Of a stretch of 64,000 nucleotides of DNA, positions 13,235 to 28,100 are shown in pieces (positions within the stretch are counted from its first letter, which is position 1; each line of letters opens with the position of its first letter). Origin of the DNA: Acanthosepion esculentum. Its lineage: Eukaryota > Mollusca > Cephalopoda > Sepiida > Sepiidae. The stretch lies in NCBI GenBank assembly GCA_964036315.1, contig OZ038509.1, forward strand, positions 30,272,968-30,336,967, given 5' to 3'. The position numbers were made by a program, and so were the translations under genes. The notes beneath the pieces are model-generated. The model saw nothing but the letters and a program-made list of their open reading frames with translations, was not told the origin of the DNA and searched no databases.

Positions 13235-15150
13235 TCAATTGAAAATGTTAAAATCAAATGGAATTATAGCAGATTTTGTTATTTTCAATTGAAAATGTTA
13301 CAATCAAATGGAATTATAGCAGATTTTATCATTTTCAATTGAAAATGTTAAAATCAAATGGAATTATAGCAGATTTTGTTATGTTTCAATTGAAAATGTT
13401 AAAATCAAATGGAATTATAGCAGATTTTGTTATGTTTCAATTGAAAATGTTAAAATCAAATGGAATTATAGCAGATTTTGTTATGTTTCAATTGAAAATG
13501 TTACAATCAAATGGAATTATAGCAGATTTTGTTATTTTCAATTGAAAATGTTAAAATCAAATGGAATTATAGCAGATTTTGTTATGTTTCAATTGAAAAT
13601 GTTAAAATCAAATGTAATTATAGCAGATTTTGTTATGTTTCAATTGAAAATGTTAAAATCAAATGGAATTATAGCAGATTTTGTTATGTTTCAATTGAAA
13701 ATGTTAAAATCAAATGGAATTATAGCAGATTTTGTTATGTTTCAATTGAAAATGTTAAAATCAAATGGAATTATAGCAGATTTTGTTATGTTTCAATTGA
13801 AAATGTTACAATCAAATGGAATTATAGCAGATTTTGTTATTTTCAATTGAAAATGTTCAAATCAAATGGAATTATAGCAGATTTTATTATTTTCAATTGA
13901 AAATGTTAAAATCAAATGGAATTATAGCAGATTTTGTTATGTTTCAATTGAAAATGTTAAAATCAAATGGAATTATAGCAGATTTTGTTATGTTTCAATT
14001 GAAAATGTTAAAATCAAATGGAATTATAGCAGATTTTATGTTTCAATTGAAAATGTTACAATCAAATGGAATTATAGCAGATTTTGTTATTTTCAATGGA
14101 AAATGTTAAAATCAAATGGAATTATAGCAGATTTTGTTATGTTTCAATTGAAAATGTTAAAATCAAATGTAATTATAGCAGATTTTGTTATGTTTCAATT
14201 GAAAATGTTAAAATCAAATGGAATTATAGCAGATTTTATTATTTTCAATTGAAAATGTTAAAATCAAATGGAATTATAGCAGATTTTGTTATGTTTCAAT
14301 TGAAAATGTTAAAATCAAATGTAATTATAGCAGATTTTGTTATATTTCAATTGAAAATGTTAAAATCAAATGGAATTATAGCAGATTTTATTATTTTCAA
14401 TTGAAAATGTTAAAATCAAATGGAATTATAGCAGATTTTGTTATGTTTCAATTGAAAATGTTAAAATCAAATGGAATTATAGCAGATTTTGTTATGTTTC
14501 AATTGAAAATGTTAAAATCAAATGGAATTATAGCAGATTTTGTTATGTTTCAATTGAAAATGTTACAATCAAATGGAATTATAGCAGATTTTGTTATTTT
14601 CAATTGAAAATGTTAAAATCAAATGGAATTATAGCAGATTTTATTATGTTTCAATTGAAAATGTTAAAATCAAATGGAATTATAGCTGATTTTGTTATGT
14701 TTCAATTGAAAATGTTAAAATCAAATGGAATTATAGCACATTTTGTTATTTTTCAATTGAAAATGTTAAAATCAAATGGAATTATAGGAGATTTTGTTAT
14801 GTTTCAATTGAAAATGTTACAATCAAATGGAATTATAGGAGATTTTCTTATGTTTCAATAGAAAATGTTAAAATCAAATGGAATTATAGCAGATTTTGTT
14901 ATGTTTCAATTGAAAATGTTGCAATCAAATGGAATTATAGCAGATTTTGTTATGATTCAATTGAAAATGTTACAATCAAATGGAATTATAGCAGATTTTG
15001 TTATTTTCAATTGAAAATTTTTAAATCAAATGGAATTATAGCAGATTTTGTTATGTTTCAATTGAAAATGTTAAAATCAAATGGAATTATAGCAGATTTT
15101 GTTATGTTTCAATTGAAAATGTTAAAATCAAATGGAATTATAGCAGATTT
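13235..15150 (+). repeat. Segment duplicated at 4,810-bp spacing (second copy)
   Basis: This is the downstream partner of 8,425-10,340. It is followed by a shortened higher-order repeat: the next 258-bp anchor comes only 813 bp after the one at 14,737, so about 2 kb of the usual repeat is missing here. Confidence 0.85.
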
Positions 15151-17441
15151 TGTTATGTTTCAATTGAAAATGTTACAATCAAATGGAATTATAGCAGATT
15201 TTGTTATTTTCAATTGAAAATGTTCAAATCAAATGGAATTATAGCAGATTTTGTTATGTTTCAATTGAAAATGTTAAAATCAAATGGAATTATAGCAGAT
15301 TTTGTTATGTTTCAATTGAAAATGTTAAAATCAAATGGAATTATAGCAGATTTTGTTATGTTTCAATTGAAAATGTTACAATCAAATGGAATTATAGCAG
15401 ATTTTGTTATTTTCAATTGAAAATGTTAAAATCAAATGGAATTATAGCAGATTTTATTATGTTTCAATTGAAAATGTTAAAATCAAATGGAATTATAGCT
15501 GATTTTGTTATGTTTCAATTGAAAATGTTAAAATCAAATGGAATTATAGCACATTTTGTTATTTTTCAATTGAAAATGTTAAAATCAAATGGAATTATAG
15601 GAGATTTTGTTATGTTTCAATTGAAAATGTTACAATCAAATGGAATTATAGGAGATTTTCTTATGTTTCAATAGAAAATGTTAAAATCAAATGGAATTAT
15701 AGCAGATTTTGTTATGTTTCAATTGAAAATGTTGCAATCAAATGGAATTATAGCAGATTTTGTTATGATTCAATTGAAAATGTTACAATCAAATGGAATT
15801 ATAGCAGATTTTGTTATTTTCAATTGAAAATTTTTAAATCAAATGGAATTATAGCAGATTTTGTTATGTTTCAATTGAAAATGTTAAAATCAAATGGAAT
15901 TATAGCAGATTTTGTTATGTTTCAATTGAAAATGTTAAAATCAAATGGAATTATAGCAGATTTTGTTATGTTTCAATTGAAAATGTTACAATCAAATGGA
16001 ATTATAGCAGATTTTGTTATTTTCAATTGAAAATGTTCAAATCAAATGGAATTATAGCAGATTTTATTATTTTCAATTGAAAATGTTAAAATCAAATGGA
16101 ATTATAGCAGATTTTGTTATGTTTCAATTGAAAATGTTAAAATCAAATGGAATTATAGCAGATTTTGTTATGTTTCAATTGAAAATGTTAAAATCAAATG
16201 GAATTATAGCAGATTTTATGTTTCAATTGAAAATGTTACAATCAAATGGAATTATAGCAGATTTTGTTATTTTCAATGGAAAATGTTAAAATCAAATGGA
16301 ATTATAGCAGATTTTGTTATGTTTCAATTGAAAATGTTAAAATCAAATGTAATCATAGCAGATTTTGTTATGTTTCAATTGAAAATGTTAAAATCAAATG
16401 GAATTATAGCAGATTTTATTATTTTCAATTGAAAATGTTAAAATCAAATGGAATTATAGCAGATTTTGTTATGTTTCAATTGAAAATGTTAAAATCAAAT
16501 GTAATTATAGCAGATTTTGTTATATTTCAATTGAAAATGTTAAAATCAAATGGAATTATAGCAGATTTTATTATTTTCAATTGAAAATGTTAAAATCAAA
16601 TGGAATTATAGCAGATTTTGTTATGTTTCAATTGAAAATGTTACAATCAAATGGAATTATAGCAGATTTTGTTATTTTCAATTGAAAATGTTAAAATCAA
16701 ATGGAATTATAGCAGATTTTATTATGTTTCAATTGAAAATGTTAAAATCAAATGGAATTATAGCTGATTTTGTTATGTTTCAATTGAAAATGTTAAAATC
16801 AAATGGAATTATAGCACATTTTGTTATTTTTCAATTGAAAATGTTAAAATCAAATGGAATTATAGGAGATTTTGTTATGTTTCAATTGAAAATGTTACAA
16901 TCAAATGGAATTATAGGAGATTTTCTTATGTTTCAATAGAAAATGTTAAAATCAAATGGAATTATAGCAGATTTTGTTATGTTTCAATTGAAAATGTTGC
17001 AATCAAATGGAATTATAGCAGATTTTGTTATGATTCAATTGAAAATGTTACAATCAAATGGAATTATAGCAGATTTTGTTATTTTCAATTGAAAATTTTT
17101 AAATCAAATGGAATTATAGCAGATTTTGTTATGTTTCAATTGAAAATGTTAAAATCAAATGGAATTATAGCAGATTTTGTTATGTTTCAATTGAAAATGT
17201 TAAAATCAAATGGAATTATAGCAGATTTTGTTGTTTCAATTGAAAATGTTAAAATCAAATGGAATTATAGGAGATTTTATTATGTTTCAATTGAAAATGT
17301 TAAAATCAATGGAATTATAGCAGATTTTGTTATGTTTCAATTGAAAATGTTAAAATCAAATGGAATTATAGCAGATTTTGTTATGTTTCAATTGAAAATG
17401 TTACAATCAAATGGAATTATAGCAGATTTTGTTATTTTCAA

Positions 17442-20223
17442 TTGAAAATGTTAAAATCAAATGGAATTATAGCAGATTTTGTTGTTTCAATTGAAAATGT
17501 TAAAATCAAATGGAATTATAGCAGATTTTGTTATGTTTCAATTGAAAATGTTACAATCAAATGGAATTATAGCAGATTTTGTTATTTTCAATTGAAAATG
17601 TTAAAATCAAATGGAATTATAGCAGATTTTGTTATGTTTCAATTGAAAATGTTAAAATCAAATGGAATTATAGCAGATTTTGTTATGTTTCAATTGAAAA
17701 TGTTAAAATCAAATGGAATTATAGCAGATTTTGTATGTTTCAATTGAAAATTTTAAAATCAAATGGAATTATAGCAGATTTTGTTATTTTCAATTGAAAA
17801 TGTTCAAATCAAATGGAATTATAGCAGATTTTATTATTTTCAATTGAAAATGTTAAAATCAAATGGAATTATAGCAGATTTTGTTATGTTTCAATTGAAA
17901 ATGTTAAAATCAAATGGAATTATAGCAGATTTTGTTATGTTTCAATTGAAAATGTTAAAATCAAATGGAATTATAGCAGATTTTGTTATGTTTCAATTGA
18001 AAATGTTACAATCAAATGGAATTATAGCAGATTTTGTTATTTTCAATTGAAAATGTTAAAATCAAATGGAATTATAGCAGATTTTGTTATGTTTCAATTG
18101 AAAATGTTGAAATCAAATGGAATTATAGCAGATTTTGTTATTTTCAATTGAAAATGTTAAAATCAAATGGAATTATAGCAGATTTTGTTATGTTTCAATT
18201 GAAAATGTTAAAATCAAATGGAATTATAGCAGATTTTGTTATTTTCAATTGAAAATGTTCAAATCAAATGGAATTATAGCAGATTTTATCATTTTCAATT
18301 GAAAATGTTAAAATCAAATGGAATTATAGCAGATTTTGTTATGTTTCAATTGAAAATGTTAAAATCAAATGGAATTATAGCAGATTTTGTTATGTTTCAA
18401 TTGAAAATGTTAAAATCAAATGGAATTATAGCAGATTTTGTTATGTTTCAATTGAAAATGTTACAATCAAATGGAATTATAGCAGATTTTGTTATTTTCA
18501 ATTGAAAATGTTAAAATCAAATGGAATTATAGCAGATTTTGTTATGTTTCAATTGAAAATATTAAAATCAAATGTAATTATAGCAGATTGTGTTATGTTT
18601 CAATTGAAAATGTTAAAATCAAATGGAATTATAGCAGATTTTGTTATGTTTCAATTGAAAATGTTAAAATCAAATGGAATTATAGCAGATTTTGTTATGT
18701 TTCAATTGAAAATGTTAAAATCAAATGGAATTATAGCAGATTTTGTTATGTTTCAATTGAAAATGTTACAATCAAATGGAATTATAGCAGATTTTGTTAT
18801 TTTCAATTGAAAATGTTCAAATCAAATGGAATTATAGCAGATTTTATTATTTTCAATTGAAAATGTTAAAATCAAATGGAATTATAGCAGATTTTGTTAT
18901 GTTTCAATTGAAAATGTTAAAATCAAATGGAATTATAGCAGATTTTGTTATGTTTCAATTGAAAATGTTAAAATCAAATGGAATTATAGCAGATTTTATG
19001 TTTCAATTGAAAATGTTACAATCAAATGGAATTATAGCAGATTTTGTTATTTTCAATGGAAAATGTTAAAATCAAATGGAATTATAGCAGATTTTGTTAT
19101 GTTTCAATTGAAAATGTTAAAATCAAATGTAATTATAGCAGATTTTGTTATGTTTCAATTGAAAATGTTAAAATCAAATGGAATTATAGCAGATTTTATT
19201 ATTTTCAATTGAAAATGTTAAAATCAAATGGAATTATAGCAGATTTTGTTATGTTTCAATTGAAAATGTTAAAATCAAATGTAATTATAGCAGATTTTGT
19301 TATATTTCAATTGAAAATGTTAAAATCAAATGGAATTATAGCAGATTTTATTATTTTCAATTGAAAATGTTAAAATCAAATGGAATTATAGCAGATTTTG
19401 TTATGTTTCAATTGAAAATGTTAAAATCAAATGGAATTATAGCAGATTTTGTTATGTTTCAATTGAAAATGTTAAAATCAAATGGAATTATAGCAGATTT
19501 TGTTATGTTTCAATTGAAAATGTTACAATCAAATGGAATTATAGCAGATTTTGTTATTTTCAATTGAAAATGTTAAAATCAAATGGAATTATAGCAGATT
19601 TTATTATGTTTCAATTGAAAATGTTAAAATCAAATGGAATTATAGCTGATTTTGTTATGTTTCAATTGAAAATGTTAAAATCAAATGGAATTATAGCACA
19701 TTTTGTTATTTTTCAATTGAAAATGTTAAAATCAAATGGAATTATAGGAGATTTTGTTATGTTTCAATTGAAAATGTTACAATCAAATGGAATTATAGGA
19801 GATTTTCTTATGTTTCAATAGAAAATGTTAAAATCAAATGGAATTATAGCAGATTTTGTTATGTTTCAATTGAAAATGTTGCAATCAAATGGAATTATAG
19901 CAGATTTTGTTATGATTCAATTGAAAATGTTACAATCAAATGGAATTATAGCAGATTTTGTTATTTTCAACTGAAAATTTTTAAATCAAATGTAATTATA
20001 ACAGATTTTGTATATTTCAATTGAAAATGTTACAATCAAATGGAATTATAGCAGATTTTGTTATTTTCAATTGAAAATTTTTAAATCAAATGGAATTATA
20101 GCAGATTTTGTTATGTTTCAATTGAAAATGTTAAAATCAAATGGAATTATAGCAGATTTTGTTATGTTTCAATTGAAAATGTTAAAATCAAATGGAATTA
20201 TAGGAGATTTTGTTATGTTTCAA
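17442..20223 (+). repeat. 2,782-bp tandem duplication, copy 1
   Basis: This copy is immediately followed by a nearly identical copy. The private variants GAAAATATTAAAATC and AGATTGTGTTATG (18,560-18,592) are reproduced exactly 2,782 bp later. I noticed only a few single-base differences: GTTAAAATC versus ATTAAAATC near 18,967/21,749, and TTAAATCAAATG versus TTAATTCAAATG near 19,982/22,764. Such identity implies a very recent unequal crossover, or an assembly artefact. Confidence 0.9.
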
Positions 20224-23005
20224 TTGAAAATGTTAAAATCAAATGGAATTATAGCAGATTTTGTTGTTTCAATTGAAAATGTTAAAATCAAATGGAATTA
20301 TAGCAGATTTTGTTATGTTTCAATTGAAAATGTTACAATCAAATGGAATTATAGCAGATTTTGTTATTTTCAATTGAAAATGTTAAAATCAAATGGAATT
20401 ATAGCAGATTTTGTTATGTTTCAATTGAAAATGTTAAAATCAAATGGAATTATAGCAGATTTTGTTATGTTTCAATTGAAAATGTTAAAATCAAATGGAA
20501 TTATAGCAGATTTTGTATGTTTCAATTGAAAATTTTAAAATCAAATGGAATTATAGCAGATTTTGTTATTTTCAATTGAAAATGTTCAAATCAAATGGAA
20601 TTATAGCAGATTTTATTATTTTCAATTGAAAATGTTAAAATCAAATGGAATTATAGCAGATTTTGTTATGTTTCAATTGAAAATGTTAAAATCAAATGGA
20701 ATTATAGCAGATTTTGTTATGTTTCAATTGAAAATGTTAAAATCAAATGGAATTATAGCAGATTTTGTTATGTTTCAATTGAAAATGTTACAATCAAATG
20801 GAATTATAGCAGATTTTGTTATTTTCAATTGAAAATGTTAAAATCAAATGGAATTATAGCAGATTTTGTTATGTTTCAATTGAAAATGTTGAAATCAAAT
20901 GGAATTATAGCAGATTTTGTTATTTTCAATTGAAAATGTTAAAATCAAATGGAATTATAGCAGATTTTGTTATGTTTCAATTGAAAATGTTAAAATCAAA
21001 TGGAATTATAGCAGATTTTGTTATTTTCAATTGAAAATGTTCAAATCAAATGGAATTATAGCAGATTTTATCATTTTCAATTGAAAATGTTAAAATCAAA
21101 TGGAATTATAGCAGATTTTGTTATGTTTCAATTGAAAATGTTAAAATCAAATGGAATTATAGCAGATTTTGTTATGTTTCAATTGAAAATGTTAAAATCA
21201 AATGGAATTATAGCAGATTTTGTTATGTTTCAATTGAAAATGTTACAATCAAATGGAATTATAGCAGATTTTGTTATTTTCAATTGAAAATGTTAAAATC
21301 AAATGGAATTATAGCAGATTTTGTTATGTTTCAATTGAAAATATTAAAATCAAATGTAATTATAGCAGATTGTGTTATGTTTCAATTGAAAATGTTAAAA
21401 TCAAATGGAATTATAGCAGATTTTGTTATGTTTCAATTGAAAATGTTAAAATCAAATGGAATTATAGCAGATTTTGTTATGTTTCAATTGAAAATGTTAA
21501 AATCAAATGGAATTATAGCAGATTTTGTTATGTTTCAATTGAAAATGTTACAATCAAATGGAATTATAGCAGATTTTGTTATTTTCAATTGAAAATGTTC
21601 AAATCAAATGGAATTATAGCAGATTTTATTATTTTCAATTGAAAATGTTAAAATCAAATGGAATTATAGCAGATTTTGTTATGTTTCAATTGAAAATGTT
21701 AAAATCAAATGGAATTATAGCAGATTTTGTTATGTTTCAATTGAAAATATTAAAATCAAATGGAATTATAGCAGATTTTATGTTTCAATTGAAAATGTTA
21801 CAATCAAATGGAATTATAGCAGATTTTGTTATTTTCAATGGAAAATGTTAAAATCAAATGGAATTATAGCAGATTTTGTTATGTTTCAATTGAAAATGTT
21901 AAAATCAAATGTAATTATAGCAGATTTTGTTATGTTTCAATTGAAAATGTTAAAATCAAATGGAATTATAGCAGATTTTATTATTTTCAATTGAAAATGT
22001 TAAAATCAAATGGAATTATAGCAGATTTTGTTATGTTTCAATTGAAAATGTTAAAATCAAATGTAATTATAGCAGATTTTGTTATATTTCAATTGAAAAT
22101 GTTAAAATCAAATGGAATTATAGCAGATTTTATTATTTTCAATTGAAAATGTTAAAATCAAATGGAATTATAGCAGATTTTGTTATGTTTCAATTGAAAA
22201 TGTTAAAATCAAATGGAATTATAGCAGATTTTGTTATGTTTCAATTGAAAATGTTAAAATCAAATGGAATTATAGCAGATTTTGTTATGTTTCAATTGAA
22301 AATGTTACAATCAAATGGAATTATAGCAGATTTTGTTATTTTCAATTGAAAATGTTAAAATCAAATGGAATTATAGCAGATTTTATTATGTTTCAATTGA
22401 AAATGTTAAAATCAAATGGAATTATAGCTGATTTTGTTATGTTTCAATTGAAAATGTTAAAATCAAATGGAATTATAGCACATTTTGTTATTTTTCAATT
22501 GAAAATGTTAAAATCAAATGGAATTATAGGAGATTTTGTTATGTTTCAATTGAAAATGTTACAATCAAATGGAATTATAGGAGATTTTCTTATGTTTCAA
22601 TAGAAAATGTTAAAATCAAATGGAATTATAGCAGATTTTGTTATGTTTCAATTGAAAATGTTGCAATCAAATGGAATTATAGCAGATTTTGTTATGATTC
22701 AATTGAAAATGTTACAATCAAATGGAATTATAGCAGATTTTGTTATTTTCAACTGAAAATTTTTAATTCAAATGTAATTATAACAGATTTTGTATATTTC
22801 AATTGAAAATGTTACAATCAAATGGAATTATAGCAGATTTTGTTATTTTCAATTGAAAATTTTTAAATCAAATGGAATTATAGCAGATTTTGTTATGTTT
22901 CAATTGAAAATGTTAAAATCAAATGGAATTATAGCAGATTTTGTTATGTTTCAATTGAAAATGTTAAAATCAAATGGAATTATAGGAGATTTTGTTATGT
23001 TTCAA
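20224..23005 (+). repeat. 2,782-bp tandem duplication, copy 2
   Basis: This is the second copy of the preceding element. Homology at the 2,782-bp offset continues about 80 bp past its end and then breaks at AGGAGATTTTATTATG (23,083). That sequence is absent at the equivalent point of copy 1, which places the crossover point near 20,224. Confidence 0.9.
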
Positions 23006-26000
23006 TTGAAAATGTTAAAATCAAATGGAATTATAGCAGATTTTGTTGTTTCAATTGAAAATGTTAAAATCAAATGGAATTATAGGAGATTTTATTATGT
23101 TTCAATTGAAAATGTTAAAATCAATGGAATTATAGCAGATTTTGTTATGTTTCAATTGAAAATGTTAAAATCAAATGGAATTATAGCAGATTTTGTTATG
23201 TTTCAATTGAAAATGTTACAATCAAATGGAATTATAGCAGATTTTGTTATTTTCAATTGAAAATGTTAAAATCAAATGGAATTATAGCAGATTTTGTTGT
23301 TTCAATTGAAAATGTTAAAATCAAATGGAATTATAGCAGATTTTGTTATGTTTCAATTGAAAATGTTAAAATCAAATGGAATTATAGCAGATTTTGTTAT
23401 GTTTCAATTGAAAATGTTAAAATCAAATGGAATTATAGCAGATTTTGTTATGTTTCAATTGAAAATGTTAAAATCAAATGGAATTATAGCAGATTTTGTT
23501 ATGTTTCAATTGAAAATGTTAAAATCAAATGGAATTATAGCAGATTTTGTATGTTTCAATTGAAAATTTTAAAATCAAATGGAATTATAGCAGATTTTGT
23601 TATTTTCAATTGAAAATGTTCAAATCAAATGGAATTATAGCAGATTTTATCATTTTCAATTGAAAATGTTAAAATCAAATGGAATTATAGCAGATTTTGT
23701 TATGTTTCAATTGAAAATGTTAAAATCAAATGGAATTATAGCAGATTTTGTTATGTTTCAATTGAAAATGTTAAAATCAAATGGAATTATAGCAGATTTT
23801 GTTATGTTTCAATTGAAAATGTTACAATCAAATGGAATTATAGCAGATTTTGTTATTTTCATTTGAAAATGTTAAAATCAAATGAAATTATAGCAGATTT
23901 TGTTTTGTTTCAATTGAAAATGTTAAAATCAAATGTAATTATAGCAGATTTTGTTATGTTTCAATTGAAAATGTTAAAATCAAATGGAATTATAGCAGAT
24001 TTTGTTATGTTTCAATTGAAAATGTTAAAATCAAATGGAATTATAGCAGATTTTGTTATGTTTCAATTGAAAATGTTAAAATCAAATGGAATTATAGCAG
24101 ATTTTGTTATGTTTCAATTGAAAATGTTACAATCAAATGGAATTATAGCAGATTTTGTTATTTTCAATTGAAAATGTTACAATCAAATGGAATTATAGCA
24201 GATTTTGTTATTTTCAATTGAAAATTTTTAAATCAAATGGAATTATAGCAGATTTTGTTATGTTTCAATTGAAAATGATAAATCAAATGGAATTATCTCA
24301 GATTTTGTTATGTTTCAATTGAAAATGTTAAAATCAAATGTAATTATAGCAGATTTTGTTATGTTTCAATTGAAAATGTTAAAATCAAATGGAATTATAG
24401 CAGATTTTGTTATTTTCAATTGAAAATGTTCAAATCAAATGGAATTATAGCAGATTTTATTATTTTCAATTGAAAATGTTAAAATCAAATGGAATTATAG
24501 CAGATTTTGTTATGTTTCAATTGAAAATGTTAAAATCAAATGGAATTATAGCAGATTTTGTTATGTTTCAATTGAAAATGTTAAAATCAAATGGAATTAT
24601 AGCAGATTTTGTTATGTTTCAATTGAAAATGTTAAAATCAAATGTAATTATAGCAGATTTTGTTATATTTCAATTGAAAATGTTAAAATCAAATGGAATT
24701 ATAGGAGATTTTGTTATGTTTCAATTGAAAATGTTAAAATCAAATGGAATTATAGCAGATTTTGTTATGTTTCAATTGAAAATGTTACAATCAAATGGAA
24801 TTATAGCAGAGTTTGTTATTTTCAATTGAAAATGTTAAAATCAAATGGAATTATAGCAGATTTTGTTATGTTTCAATTGAAAATGTTAAAATCAAATGGA
24901 ATTATAGCAGATTTGTTATGTTTCAATTGAAAATGTTAAAATCAAATGGAATTATAGCACATTTTGTTATTTTTCAATTGAAAATGTTAAAATCAAATGG
25001 AATTATAGGAGATTTTGTTATGTTTCAATTGAAAATGTTACAATCAAATGGAATTATAGGAGATTTTCTTATGTTTCAATAGAAAATGTTAAAATCAAAT
25101 GGAATTATAGCAGATTTTGTTATGTTTCAATTGAAAATGTTGCAATCAAATGGAATTATAGCAGATTTTGTTATGATTCAATTGAAAATGTTACAATCAA
25201 ATTGAATTATAGCAGATTTTGTTATTTTCAACTGAAAATTTTTAAATCAAATGTAATTATAACAGATTTTGTTATGTTTCAATTGAAAATGTTACAATCA
25301 AATGGAATTATAGCAGATTTTGTTATTTTCAACTGAAAATTTTTAAATCAAATGTAATTATAACAGATTTTGTTATGTTTCAATTGAAAATGTTACAATC
25401 AAATGGAATTATAGCAGATTTATTTATTTTCAATTGAAAATTTTTAAATCAAATGGAATTATAGCAGATTTTGTTATGTTTCAATTGAAAATGTTAAAAT
25501 CAAATGGAATTATAGCAGATTTTGTTATGTTTCAATTGAAAATGTTAAAATCAAATGGAATTATAGGAGATTTTGTTATGTTTCAATTGAAAATGTTAAA
25601 ATCAAATGGAATTATAGCAGATTTTGTTGTTTCAATTGAAAATGTTAAAATCAAATGGAATTATAGGAGATTTTATTATGTTTCAATTGAAAATGTTAAA
25701 ATCAATGGAATTATAGCAGATTTTGTTATGTTTCAATTGAAAATGTTACAATCAAATGGAATTATAGCAGATTTTGTTATTTTCAATTGAAAATGTTAAA
25801 ATCAAATGGAATTATAGCAGATTTTGTTGTTTCAATTGAAAATGTTAAAATCAAATGGAATTATAGCAGATTTTGTTATGTTTCAATTGAAAATGTTACA
25901 ATCAAATGGAATTATAGCAGATTTTGTTATTTTCAATTGAAAATGTTAAAATCAAATGGAATTATAGCAGATTTTGTTATGTTTCAATTGAAAATGTTAA

Positions 26001-26681
26001 AATCAAATGTAATTATAACAGATTTTGTTATGTTTCAATTGAAAATGTTAAAATCAAATGGAATTATAGCAGATTTTGTATGTTTCAATTGAAAATTTTA
26101 AAATCAAATGGAATTATAGCAGATTTTGTTATTTTCAATTGAAAATGTTAAAATCAAATGGAATTATAGCAGATTTTGTTATGTTTCAATTGAAAATGTT
26201 AAAATCAAATGGAATTATAGCAGATTTTGTTATTTTCAATTGAAAATGTTAAAATCAAATGGAATTATAGCAGATTTTGTTATGTTTCAATTGAAAATGT
26301 TAAAATCAAATGGAATTATAGCAGATTTTGTTATGTTTCAATTGAAAATGTTAAAATCAAATGGAATTATAGCAGATTTTGTTATGTTTCAATTTAAAAT
26401 GTTACAATCAAATGGAATTATAGCAGATTTTGTTATTTTCAATTGAAAATGTTACAATCAAATGGAATTATAGCAGATTTTGTTATTTTCAATTGAAAAT
26501 TTTTAAATCAAATGGAATTATAGCAGATTTTGTTATGTTTCAATTGAAAATGATAAATCAAATGGAATTATAGCAGATTTTGTTATGTTTCAATTGAAAA
26601 TGTTAAAATCAAATGTAATTATAGCAGATTTTGTTATGTTTCAATTGAAAATGTTAAAATCAAATGGAATTATAGCAGATT

Positions 26682-28100
26682 TTGTTATTTTCAATTGAAA
26701 ATGTTCAAATCAAATGGAATTATAGCAGATTTTATTATTTTCAATTGAAAATGTTAAAATCAAATGGAATTATAGCAGATTTTGTTATGTTTCAATTGAA
26801 AATGTTAAAATCAAATGGAATTATAGCAGATTTTGTTATGTTTCAATTGAAAATGTTAAAATCAAATGGAATTATAGCAGATTTTGTTATGTTTCAATTG
26901 AAAATGTTACAATCAAATGGAATTATAGCAGATTTTGTTATTTTCAATTGAAAATGTTAAAATCAAATGGAATTATAGCAGATTTTGTTATGTTTCAATT
27001 GAAAATGTTAAAATCAAATGTAATTATAGCAGATTTTGTTATGTTTCAATTGAAAATGTTAAAATCAAATGGAATTATAGCAGATTTTGTTATGTTTCAA
27101 TTGAAAATGTTAAAATCAAATGTAATTATAGCAGATTTTGTTATATTTCAATTGAACATGTTAAAATCAAATGGAATTATAGCAGATTTTATTATTTTCA
27201 ATTGAAAATGTTAAAATCAAATGGAATTATAGCAGATTTTGTTATGTTTCAATTAAAAATGTTAAAATCAAATGGAATTATAGCAGATTTTGTTATGTTT
27301 CAATTGAAAATGTTAAAATCAAATGGAATTATAGCAGATTTTGTTATGTTTCAATTGAAAATGTTACAATCAAATGGAATTATAGCAGATTTTGTTATTT
27401 TCAATTGAAAATGTTAAAATCAAATGGAATTATAGCAGATTTTGTTATGTTTCAATTGAAAATGTTAAAATCAAATGGAATTATAGCAGATTTTGTTATG
27501 TTTCAATTGAAAATGTTAAAATCAAATGGAATTATAGCACATTTTGTTATTTTTCAATTGAAAATGTTAAAATCAAATGGAATTATAGCAGATTTTGTTA
27601 TGTTTCAATTGAAAATGTTACAATCAAATGGAATTATAGGAGATTTTCTTATGTTTCAATAGAAAATGTTAAAATCAAATGGAATTATAGCAGATTTTGT
27701 TATGTTTCAATTGAAAATGTTACAATCAAATGGAATTATAGCAGATTTTGTTATGATTCAATTGAAAATGTTACAATCAAATGGAATTATAGCAGATTTT
27801 GTTATTTTCAACTGAAAATTTTTAAATCAAATGTAATTATAACAGATTTTGTTATGTTTCAATTGAAAATGTTACAATCAAATGGAATTATAGCAGATTT
27901 TGTTATTTTCAACTGAAAATTTTTAAATCAAATGTAATTATAACAGATTTTGTTATGTTTCAATTGAAAATGTTACAATCAAATGGAATTATAGCAGATT
28001 TTGTTATTTTCAATTGAAAATTTTTAAATCAAATGGAATTATAGCAGATTTTGTTATGTTTCAATTGAAAATGTTAAAATCAAATGGAATTATAGCAGAT
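26682..28100 (+). repeat. Segment duplicated at 3,651-bp spacing (first copy)
   Basis: This segment matches 30,333-31,751. Shared rarities are CAATTGAACATG (27,153 and 30,804) and CAATTAAAAATG (27,251 and 30,902), plus the 258-bp anchor and a double CAACTGAAAATTTT unit. The copy at 31,187 has gained a CpG (ATTATCGCAC) inside the anchor. Confidence 0.85.

Larger units (their letters stand above)
1..27400 (+). repeat. Region I: mixed 51/50-bp units in mosaic 2-3 kb higher-order repeats
   Basis: Units of 51 and 50 bp alternate irregularly, with 49-bp units (GATTTTGTTGTTTCAATTG) and 48-bp units (GATTTTATGTTTC). Two landmark modules recur: the 258-bp anchor (see 3778-4035) and the 48-bp anchor (see 6276-6373). 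Successive 258-bp anchors in this region are separated by 2983, 3033, 2786, 2024, 813, 1265, 2882, 2782 and 2479 bp. The higher-order repeat is therefore about 2.8-3.0 kb with deleted versions. A GATAAATC variant (starting at 344, 1154, 2925, 5962, 24277 and 26552) marks a further segment near both ends of this region. The right boundary is gradual (24.4-27.4 kb). Confidence 0.85.

Noticed and set aside
24240..24330. Possible junction with non-satellite DNA (GGAATTATCTCAG)
   Set aside because: It is a local substitution inside an otherwise normal unit; the satellite continues in phase on both sides.
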